From contig CAUEUD010000144.1 of assembly GCA_959020865.1 (NCBI GenBank), positions 1-9,477 on the forward strand: a stretch of 9,477 bases of DNA, written 5' to 3'. Below, piece by piece: positions 1 to 5,364 of this stretch. Both the position numbers and the translations under genes were made by a program. The stretch is from Eubacterium limosum. GTDB taxonomy: Bacteria > Bacillota > Clostridia > Eubacteriales > Eubacteriaceae. Every line of letters begins with the position of its first letter. Positions within the stretch are counted from its first letter, which is position 1. The notes under the pieces are model-generated. The model was not told where the DNA came from and ran no database searches. It saw nothing but the letters and a program-made list of their open reading frames with translations.

Positions 1-5
1 TAAAT

Positions 6-25
6 GGGCGGCATTTCTGCCGCCC
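6..25 (-). terminator. Probable terminator of the parAB operon
   Basis: A perfect 8-bp GC-rich inverted repeat (positions 6-13 and 18-25) closes a four-base loop that reads GAAA on the minus strand. It begins 10 bases after the parB stop codon. The bases that follow on the minus strand (ATTTA, to the window edge) are only weakly T-rich and the rest lies outside the window, so the U-tract cannot be fully judged. Confidence 0.6.
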
Positions 26-34
26 GGAATCCTG

Positions 35-970
35 TTACCGCTCCATCTGCTTCTGGCGTTTCTGATAAAGCTCCAACGCCTTGATGATGGTATCTTCAAT
101 TTTTTTGTCAGTGGTTCCTTTCCTGAAATACTTGCTGATTTTTTCTTTCTGGATTTTGATGGTTTCCTTTTGGTTGGGCTTAACCTCTTTCATGATGGAT
201 AAAATAACGTTGTTTGTGAGCTTTCCCTCTTTGGAGAACTGTTTCAGCTTGGTGGACTGTGTCAGTGAAGGGGTACACTCCTCGCTCTCCATTACCTCTA
301 AAAGCTGTTTTTGCTCGGCAGGTTTCAAGTAGGACAGTTCCACCGCGGGCCGGAACGCGATTCTTCCCTCATCCACCATGTCCAAAATGGGGGAATCCAA
401 TTCGGTTAAGCGGATATAACGGTGTATCTGATTTCTGCTTTCCCCTAGTTCTTTCCCCATTTTATCCAACGATTGTTTTCCGTCAGACTTCATCCCCACT
501 GGGGATGAAGTTAAATCTGTCCTCGCTCCCTGCCTTTTCATGGCATCAAGTTTCATTTTGTAGGCAAAAGCTTTTTCTGAGGGCATGATTTTTTCCCGTT
601 GCAGATTGGAATCCACCATCAGAATAATGGCTTCATCATCCGTCAGATTTCGGACAATACAGGGGATCGTGGTTTTTTCTGCAATCTCAGAAGCCATTTT
701 TCTTCGGTGGCCGGAGACCATCTCGTATCCCCCGCCTTCTTTCGGCCTGACTAATGCGGGCGACAGTACCCCGTATTCTCTGATGCTCTCGACCATCTCG
801 CTCATGGCTTCATCCATCTGAAGCTTAAAAGGATGGTCAGGAAAGCTTGATATTTCCTCGATGGGGATTTCCATGACTTTTTCCAGTCCATCGTTCTGCC
901 TTTCCGCATCGGTTTTAAACAGGTCATCGGCACTGGGAAGCGGCATGTTTATCTTTTTGTTTACTGCCAT
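35..970 (-). CDS. parB: ParB/RepB/Spo0J-family partition protein
   Basis: This 311-residue protein is the DNA-binding partner of the ParA ATPase and should load on centromere-like sites and segregate the element. The N-terminal ParB/Srx-like domain starts near residue 33. It carries the nucleotide-binding GHRRKMASE box (about 87-95) and the SNLQRE motif (about 121-126), corresponding to the ENxQR box of the family. A helix-turn-helix region is likely near 165-188, and the C-terminal third is charged and lysine-rich. Length is typical of plasmid or ICE ParB proteins. The ATG at 968-970 follows a strong GGGAGGTGAT Shine-Dalgarno, and this start lies inside the 3' end of parA (47-bp overlap), so the genes are likely translationally coupled. 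The parS site was not identified. Family assignment is secure; the specific replicon served is inferred. Confidence 0.93.
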   Translation of the reverse strand: MAVNKKINMPLPSADDLFKTDAERQNDGLEKVMEIPIEEISSFPDHPFKLQMDEAMSEMVESIREYGVLSPALVRPKEGGGYEMVSGHRRKMASEIAEKTTIPCIVRNLTDDEAIILMVDSNLQREKIMPSEKAFAYKMKLDAMKRQGARTDLTSSPVGMKSDGKQSLDKMGKELGESRNQIHRYIRLTELDSPILDMVDEGRIAFRPAVELSYLKPAEQKQLLEVMESEECTPSLTQSTKLKQFSKEGKLTNNVILSIMKEVKPNQKETIKIQKEKISKYFRKGTTDKKIEDTIIKALELYQKRQKQMER

Positions 971-1751
971 GGGTAATCACCTCCCTCGTCAAAGCTTTGT
1001 AGGCTTCACAGATTTTTGTTCCCTTGTCATAGGTGTAAATGCTTTTGGCCGCTGCACTGGTTTCTGCTGCTTTTGTAGCCCGCGGAATGGCATTGCGGAA
1101 AATATAAAGCTGTTTTCCGTACTGCTCATGGAGGGCTTCGGCCACCTCTTTGGTCATGTTGGTGTTAATATCGGCCATGGTAATGAGTGCACCTTCAACC
1201 TTTAAATTGGGGTTGATCTGCCGCTTAACCTTGTTGATGGACTGGATCAGCTGGGTCATTCCATTGAGGGCCAGATACTGGGCCTGCACGGGAATGATGA
1301 TGCTGTCCGCCGCGGCCATGGCGTTAATTGATAAAATTCCCAGGCTCGGCATGGTGTCGATGAGGATATAGTCATAGTCCTTCTTGATGTCCTGCAGACA
1401 CATGCGCAGTACGGATTCCCGGTTCATGGCCACCAGCAGTGACATCTCCATGCCTGCGAGGTCTAAATCCGCGGGAATTAAATCGACGTTTTCCGGATGG
1501 TGCAGGATCACCGCTTTGGGGTCGATGGGCTGGTCTGCAACAATGCCCTGCATCATGGTAGTCAGTGTCGCGTCAAGCGCATAATGGTCGTACCATCCGA
1601 GGGAAGTGGTTAAATCTCCCTGTGGGTCGCTGTCCACCAGAAGCACTTTCTTTCCTTCGTTTGCCAGACCAACACCGAGGTTCACTGTGACGTTGGTCTT
1701 GCCGACGCCACCTTTTTGATTCGAGATTGTGATGACTTTGGTTTTTGCCAT
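924..1751 (-). CDS. parA: ParA/Soj-family partition ATPase
   Basis: This is a 275-residue ParA/MinD-type ATPase that would act with the downstream ParB in element segregation. The deviant Walker A motif KGGVGKT is at residues 13-19, the Walker A' segment VDSDPQG at 39-45, and the Walker B-like ILIDTMPSLG at about 129-138 with Asp132. It lacks a long N-terminal DNA-binding domain, so it resembles Soj/type Ib ParA proteins. I chose the ATG at 1749-1751 because AAGGAGGTG precedes it at ideal spacing and the protein then begins right at the first beta strand. The frame stays open upstream to an ATG at 1919, but those 56 codons run through a terminator-like hairpin and look non-coding. The gene overlaps parB by 47 bp. 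Transcription seems to start far upstream, leaving a structured leader. Confidence 0.94.
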   Translation of the reverse strand: MAKTKVITISNQKGGVGKTNVTVNLGVGLANEGKKVLLVDSDPQGDLTTSLGWYDHYALDATLTTMMQGIVADQPIDPKAVILHHPENVDLIPADLDLAGMEMSLLVAMNRESVLRMCLQDIKKDYDYILIDTMPSLGILSINAMAAADSIIIPVQAQYLALNGMTQLIQSINKVKRQINPNLKVEGALITMADINTNMTKEVAEALHEQYGKQLYIFRNAIPRATKAAETSAAAKSIYTYDKGTKICEAYKALTREVITHGSKQKDKHAASQCR

Positions 1752-1772
1752 AATTGGCACCTCCTTGTAAAT

Positions 1773-1802
1773 AAAAAAGCCGCTCAATGGTTTTTGAGCG
1801 GC
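1773..1802 (-). terminator. Terminator-like hairpin in the parA leader, just before the RBS
   Basis: A perfect 9-bp inverted repeat (GCCGCTCAA at 1779-1787 and its complement at 1794-1802) has a six-base loop. On the minus strand it is followed directly by six Ts (1778-1773). The orientation fits only the minus strand. The T-run ends about 20 bases before the parA start, immediately upstream of its Shine-Dalgarno, so it would stop transcription before parA unless overridden. Its possible roles are attenuation, or insulation of parA from read-through out of the pilus operon. Confidence 0.75.
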
Positions 1803-1810
1803 GGGCCGTA

Positions 1811-1839
1811 ATAAAAAAGAGAATACTGATTGCGTATTC
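1811..1839 (-). promoter_or_regulatory. Second, weaker hairpin plus U-tract in the parA leader
   Basis: GAATAC (1821-1826) and GTATTC (1834-1839) form a perfect 6-bp stem with a seven-base loop. On the minus strand the stem is followed by TCTTTTTTATT. The stem is AT-rich and weak alone, but it sits in tandem with the stronger terminator-like hairpin just downstream. Together they make the leader look like an attenuation region. Confidence 0.45.
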
Positions 1840-1931
1840 GCGTTTTTGTCTGTAAATGCTATAAAAATTTGATCTGTTCGTGTCTGATTTTTGACGGCTT
1901 TATCCTTCTCCTTCTGCATATAGCCTTAAAT

Positions 1932-1950
1932 TGTACGCAAAATTCGTACA
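1932..1950. promoter_or_regulatory. Inverted repeat in the parA/2022-gene divergent intergenic region
   Basis: TGTACG (1932-1937) and CGTACA (1945-1950) form a perfect 6-bp inverted repeat around a seven-base AT-rich centre, typical in size of an operator for a dimeric regulator. It overlaps a TACAAT sequence (1930-1935 read on the minus strand) that could be the parA -10 box, although no convincing -35 accompanies it. Autoregulation by ParA or ParB is possible but not shown. Confidence 0.45.
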
Positions 1951-1960
1951 CTTGCTTCTT

Positions 1961-1989
1961 TTGCTTTTCTTTACATTCTTTAGTATAAT
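1961..1989 (+). promoter_or_regulatory. Promoter of the PBECR-like gene
   Basis: A perfect TATAAT (-10) lies at 1984-1989, with TTGCTT at 1961-1966 as the -35 at 17-bp spacing. Transcription would begin near 1996, leaving an untranslated leader of about 26 bases before the ATG at 2022. Confidence 0.6.
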
Positions 1990-2021
1990 ATTCTTATTCT
2001 CTTAAACAAGTGAGGCGGCAT

Positions 2022-2453
2022 ATGGTTGATTTCAACAAAATGATAAAAGTTGGTGAATATCCACCAGAATTTAATCTTGTCACACAGTCCAATTTACCAT
2101 GCGGGCCGATTTACCAGTCAAAAGGACTTCGCGTTCATATTGAAAAAAGGCATCCCGATTGTCTCGCCTACTTGCCCCATATTTCTGAAATGCTTGAGTT
2201 TCCGGATTATATCGGTAAAAATCCAAAAGAACCCAACAGCATTGAAATTGTAAAATATTATGATGCTAATATTATGGTTGCAATTAAACTTGATCTGAAA
2301 AATGATTATCTGTTTATTGCTTCTTTGTATGCCATCAGCGATGGAAAGCTAAAGAAGCATCTAAACAGTGGTCGTCTTAAACCTGTCTGCTCTTTATCCT
2401 CAGACCTTGACGTCTCCTTTGAAAAGCCTTATAATGAGAGTATAAAAGAATAA
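2022..2453 (+). CDS. Small PBECR-like (BECR-fold) putative nuclease
   Basis: This 143-residue protein has no signal peptide or membrane segment. The central part resembles the stand-alone PBECR domains (phage-Barnase-EndoU-ColicinE5/D-RelE-like nuclease, PBECR3 type) found in mobile elements. Matching features are GLRVHIEKRH (35-44), PDYIGKNPKEPNSIE (61-75), a hydrophobic strand MVAIKLD (85-91), the LFIASLY strand (97-103) and a closing SGRLK (116-120). His39 and His44 are candidate active-site residues. An in-frame GTG at 2010 exists, but the ATG at 2022 has GTGAGG at suitable spacing behind a good promoter. The gene is visibly more AT-rich than its par and pilus neighbours and is divergent from parA, which suggests separate acquisition. 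No antitoxin-like protein gene is adjacent. The family match is from memory of conserved motifs; toxin activity is inference. Confidence 0.68.
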   Translation: MVDFNKMIKVGEYPPEFNLVTQSNLPCGPIYQSKGLRVHIEKRHPDCLAYLPHISEMLEFPDYIGKNPKEPNSIEIVKYYDANIMVAIKLDLKNDYLFIASLYAISDGKLKKHLNSGRLKPVCSLSSDLDVSFEKPYNESIKE

Positions 2454-2455
2454 AG

Positions 2456-2566
2456 GGTACATAGATTATACCAGCAGGTAATTGAGGTTGGAAATGGCTC
2501 CCAACACACTCTTTGGAGTACCTGAGATGCAGGATACGCCGCCCTGCCGATTATCTGCTGTATATA
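2456..2566 (+). ncRNA. Structured RNA segment between the PBECR-like gene and its terminator
   Basis: This segment can fold as a closed multi-branch domain. CAGCAGGTAAT (2472-2482) pairs with ATTATCTGCTG (2550-2560) over 11 pairs including one G-U. After a single bulged C the stem continues with TATA (2467-2470) against TATA (2561-2564). Inside are three small hairpins: GTTGG/CCAAC (2487-2491, 2501-2505), ACTC/GAGT with loop TTTG (2508-2519) and CCTG/CAGG (2521-2524, 2530-2533). GGTAC (2456-2460) could alternatively pair with GTACC (2518-2522). An intrinsic terminator follows at once. It may be a 3' untranslated region, a processed small RNA or an RNA partner of the upstream gene. I recognise no known family, and no separate promoter is evident. 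Confidence 0.45.
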
Positions 2567-2595
2567 AGCCGTCTGATTTTTCAGGCGGCTTTTTT
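2567..2595 (+). terminator. Intrinsic terminator after the PBECR-like gene
   Basis: A 10-bp stem (2567-2576 with 2581-2590, including one T-G pair) closes a TTTT loop and is followed on the plus strand by a run of six Ts (2590-2595). It ends the plus-strand transcript. The opposite strand lacks a good T-run, so it is mainly unidirectional. Confidence 0.88.
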
Positions 2596-2781
2596 GTTCA
2601 TCTTAATGATATAACGCTTTTTAACCAACCATACAACAAGCTGTGACAAATTGTCACGGTTTTCGATTTCGACAAACTCAATAATATGATTGATCTGTTT
2701 TATTATTTTAAAACGCTCCCTTTCTGTCTTTCCAGTGAAAGTAATGCCGTTGTATCTGGAAAACAGCCCGTTCCAAAGCAA
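2581..2781 (-). CDS. Doubtful small ORF at the 3' end of the pilus operon
   Basis: A frame of up to 66 codons overlaps the end of the three-helix membrane protein gene by 74 bp and stops inside the loop of the plus-strand terminator. Its only conventional upstream start is a TTG at 2781 with no Shine-Dalgarno. An AGGGAG sequence lies within the frame near 2720, but only ATA codons sit at suitable spacing after it. The C-terminal part looks protein-like, with an acidic and a hydrophobic stretch (IIEFVEIENRDN, LVVWLVKKRYII), and AT-rich composition. It could be a small gene with an unusual start, the remnant of a lost gene, or chance. I do not recognise it. Confidence 0.22.
   Translation of the reverse strand: MLWNGLFSRYNGITFTGKTERERFKIIKQINHIIEFVEIENRDNLSQLVVWLVKKRYIIKMNKKAA
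2643..2657. repeat. Perfect 15-bp palindrome
   Basis: GTGACAA (2643-2649) and TTGTCAC (2651-2657) flank a single A. The site lies past the last firm gene of the pilus operon and inside the doubtful small ORF. It has the size and symmetry of a protein operator, but no promoter is placed next to it. Confidence 0.4.
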
Positions 2782-3022
2782 TGATTACAATCGCAAGGCT
2801 CAACGATGCTAAAAGCATTGGAGTGATAGAATAACCATTTTCAAGTATCAGATAAACCGGCATGCACAGTAGGAAACTTAAAACACTCACAATCTGCACC
2901 GCCAGCCACGGCGGGTAGCTTCGGCATTTTTTCTCCCGCTTTCGGATGCCCCATAACAGGATCAAGCCAAAAGTCAGCATCCCGGTTAGTGTCAGCACTG
3001 CGCCTAAATCCCATTCATTCAC
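2708..3022 (-). CDS. Small three-helix membrane protein coupled to the sortase
   Basis: This 104-residue protein has three hydrophobic segments, about residues 7-24, 38-58 and 66-90. A basic loop (RKREKKCR, about 27-34) separates the first two, and the tail is basic. The start is GTG at 3020-3022, supported by GGAGG seven bases upstream; the adjacent ATG at 3022-3024 is followed at once by a stop. The gene overlaps the sortase stop by eight bases, so it is probably translationally coupled to it and made in step with the pilus proteins. I do not recognise the family. By position it could be a membrane accessory for pilus assembly or sortase function, but no catalytic motif supports a specific role. 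Confidence 0.72.
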   Translation of the reverse strand: MNEWDLGAVLTLTGMLTFGLILLWGIRKREKKCRSYPPWLAVQIVSVLSFLLCMPVYLILENGYSITPMLLASLSLAIVIIALERAVFQIQRHYFHWKDRKGAF

Positions 3023-3830
3023 ATTTCTTCCTCCTTTTTAAATACCAGATACCCGCCGCAATCCCCACTAAGGATACAAAAGAAAAAATCAATTCCTTAA
3101 CAGGTATCGGTTCTTCCATCGTCTCAGGCTTCACTGCTGTTTGGTGTTCTTCCACTCGCTTACCACGAACCAGCAGCCGATGGCTGTTGATCTGGTACGG
3201 TGTACAGGTCAGCAGGGTTACAAAATCCTGCCCATCGACGGGTTTCAGTGCTTCGGTCTGATCGGGCGTAACCACCAGAATCTGATCCACCTCATAGGTT
3301 AAAGTCTTATCGAGGACGTGCAGATAAAAGCGATCCCCCATGACCAGCTGATCTAAATCAGTAAACAGCTTCGCTCCCGCATAGCCCCGGTGTCCGGTCA
3401 GCACCGCGTGTGTCCCGGTGCCGCCAACGGGCAAGGCAGTATTTTTCAGATGTCCTGCGCCTTTTGAGAGTACGGATTCAGATGTCCCGTGATAGATGGG
3501 CAGATTCACTTTTATTTTTGGTATCTCAAGCACTCCCATTGTCCCGTTGACGTTAAGAATCTCCGTGTAATCCGCTGATTCCTCTTGTACGTCCTCTGAA
3601 AAAGGATCTCCAATGATCGGATTGATCCGTCTTTCATCGTAGCTGATGGCTTTTTGATATTCTTCATCCATGCGCTGTTGGTTCATCTCCTCTGTACTCA
3701 CTTGATAATCCTCAATCACCTGTCCCTGTTTTTGGGAAGCCAGAAGATAAACCATATCTGGATAAAGGATGCAGCCAATCCCTGCACCGATCAGAACAAC
3801 GATCAGCAGCAGCATTGCTTTGTTTCTCAT
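3015..3830 (-). CDS. Class C (pilin-polymerising) sortase
   Basis: This 271-residue membrane transpeptidase joins pilin subunits by cleaving their LPxTG signals and linking them to the pilin-motif lysine of the next subunit. It has an N-terminal membrane segment (about 5-22) and an extracellular catalytic domain. The catalytic residues are His147 in TGHRG, Cys209 in TLLTC and Arg218 in SHRLLVRG. A lid-type DPF motif at 75-77 and a second membrane helix at about 247-264 with a basic tail are both typical of class C enzymes. The ATG at 3828-3830 follows AGAGGGGAG. The gene starts 19 bp after the pilin gene and its last eight bases overlap the next gene. Its substrates are probably the two LPxTG proteins directly upstream. 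Confidence 0.95.
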   Translation of the reverse strand: MRNKAMLLLIVVLIGAGIGCILYPDMVYLLASQKQGQVIEDYQVSTEEMNQQRMDEEYQKAISYDERRINPIIGDPFSEDVQEESADYTEILNVNGTMGVLEIPKIKVNLPIYHGTSESVLSKGAGHLKNTALPVGGTGTHAVLTGHRGYAGAKLFTDLDQLVMGDRFYLHVLDKTLTYEVDQILVVTPDQTEALKPVDGQDFVTLLTCTPYQINSHRLLVRGKRVEEHQTAVKPETMEEPIPVKELIFSFVSLVGIAAGIWYLKRRKKCE

Positions 3831-3849
3831 TTTCCAGCTCCCCTCTCGT

Positions 3850-5364
3850 CTATTTGTTCCCTGTGTTTCGCTTGCTCCGGATGAAAAGAATGCTCATCCC
3901 GGCTGCCATGAGAATCAATGCCGCGCCCATATAAAGAGGTGTTAAACTGCCGGTGCCGCCTGTGTAGGGGAGGTCATAATGCTTGATGTTTTCCACAACG
4001 ATCTTGTTGGCTTCGGCATGGCTGTTTGAATTGACGGTCACCTTTACAGGGTATTTCAAAAGATTGTAGGGTTTCCCTTCGCCATCTACCGGGGCCTGTG
4101 TCTCGACTACCCAGTAATGCGTGCTGTCGCCATAATAAGCATCCTGCCCTTTCTGTCCATAGGCCAGGCCCCAGAAATGGGCAATGCCGTTTGCGTCCGT
4201 GGTCACTTCCCAGTCAATGGCGTTATTGGCCGGGTCTTTGACGGCGTTGATATTTTTCTTCGCATCGGCTTCTGTTCGGTAAATTTTAAATTTTGCGCCC
4301 TGAAGCTTAAGGGCGTTGTCGTCCGCATCCACTTTTAAAAGGTTGATTCCTCCGGTGTGCACTTCGGGCTTTTTGTCATCGGGAACGGTCTGTGGTTCAA
4401 AGAAAATATCTAAGTTATTGGTATAGTGGATCGTCGCGCCGTTTGGGATTGGCTTGCCTAAGCTGCCCTCGGCGGTTTTGTTTACGAAGGTGTTGAACTC
4501 AATGTTGAGGGCAGCACTTTTATCTTTGGTGTTTGGCAGTGACTTGGCCGCGGTCTTTTTGCCTGCATCCGTCAGGGATACGGTTAAGGTTCGGCTATTG
4601 GCCGTACTTGGCTCTGTGACCGTGTAGCAGTCCGGTGTCATGAGCACGCGGTTCTTTCCCGTATCGACGCGATAGACCTTGACGCTGCCCGGTACATAAT
4701 CCAGCCGGGTGTCAATGATGTCTGTTATTGTGTAGTTCTTACAAGTCGCCACATCGTCCGGGAGGGTTGTCTCAACAATCCACTTCACGCTCTCGCTGAT
4801 GTCTGCGGTATCATGTTTGTTTTCCAGTTCCGTAACAAACTTGTCGATGTCCGGGCCGGGTTTGATCTGATTTTTGGGGAATACGTGGACGTTGTAAATC
4901 CAGCCATCCCCTGCCGGATTCGTGAGGGGCACCGACACCAGACACGGGTCGGCCTTTTCGGCCACTGCCGGGTTAGTCTGTTCTTCAATGCGGTACACGC
5001 CCATGGGGAGGTTGTCATTGCCTTGAATTGTGATCGATCCATCGGCTCCGGTGGTGATGGTCTGGATGTTCCAGGTGGTATCCACCTTGGTATTGTCGGT
5101 ATCCTGCATTTTCGTAACTTTGAATTGGATGCCCGGCAAAGGGATCGCATCAGCTGGAACAGTGTCCGTCTGCTGCCCGCTTCCTTCGGTGGTGGCTTTT
5201 GTGATGTCCTCCATCCGGTATTTGTGAATGGTCAGGCTCCGCGCCGCATTGGTATCGGGTGATCCGGCGGCGGCAAAAGCAGGGCCGCAGCTTGTACATA
5301 AAACGGCAATACTCAGGGCAAGGCCGCCTAATTTCTTAAACAATGGGTTATTTTTCAATTTCAT
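3850..5364 (-). CDS. Major pilin (SpaA-type backbone), LPYTG-anchored
   Basis: This 504-residue secreted protein is the likely shaft subunit. It has a signal peptide (1-32, AFA-type cleavage) and an N-terminal domain ending in the pilin-like motif WIYNVHVFPKN (155-165), whose Lys164 is the expected polymerisation lysine. A middle Cna-B-like domain follows (about 170-335). A C-terminal SpaA/CnaB domain (about 339-461) carries the E-box YWVVETQAP with Glu421, expected to support an intramolecular isopeptide bond. The sorting signal LPYTGG (465-470), a membrane helix (about 476-495) and a basic tail end the protein. The ATG at 5362-5364 follows AAAGGA and overlaps the end of the adhesin gene by 17 bp. 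The sortase lies immediately downstream. The backbone role rests on the pilin motif and gene order. Confidence 0.93.
   Translation of the reverse strand: MKLKNNPLFKKLGGLALSIAVLCTSCGPAFAAAGSPDTNAARSLTIHKYRMEDITKATTEGSGQQTDTVPADAIPLPGIQFKVTKMQDTDNTKVDTTWNIQTITTGADGSITIQGNDNLPMGVYRIEEQTNPAVAEKADPCLVSVPLTNPAGDGWIYNVHVFPKNQIKPGPDIDKFVTELENKHDTADISESVKWIVETTLPDDVATCKNYTITDIIDTRLDYVPGSVKVYRVDTGKNRVLMTPDCYTVTEPSTANSRTLTVSLTDAGKKTAAKSLPNTKDKSAALNIEFNTFVNKTAEGSLGKPIPNGATIHYTNNLDIFFEPQTVPDDKKPEVHTGGINLLKVDADDNALKLQGAKFKIYRTEADAKKNINAVKDPANNAIDWEVTTDANGIAHFWGLAYGQKGQDAYYGDSTHYWVVETQAPVDGEGKPYNLLKYPVKVTVNSNSHAEANKIVVENIKHYDLPYTGGTGSLTPLYMGAALILMAAGMSILFIRSKRNTGNK

Noticed and set aside
1752..1919. 56-codon in-frame N-terminal extension of ParA from an ATG at 1919
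   Set aside because: It runs through both leader hairpins and U-tracts. The ATG at 1749-1751 has a consensus ribosome site and gives a normal ParA N-terminus.
2567..2595. Bidirectional terminator also ending the pilus operon
   Set aside because: Read on the minus strand, the stem is followed by TATATAC without a usable T-run, so it is only clearly a plus-strand terminator.
4813..5262. 149-codon plus-strand frame inside the pilin gene
   Set aside because: It is an antisense shadow of a well-supported pilin gene and is helped by that gene's codon bias.
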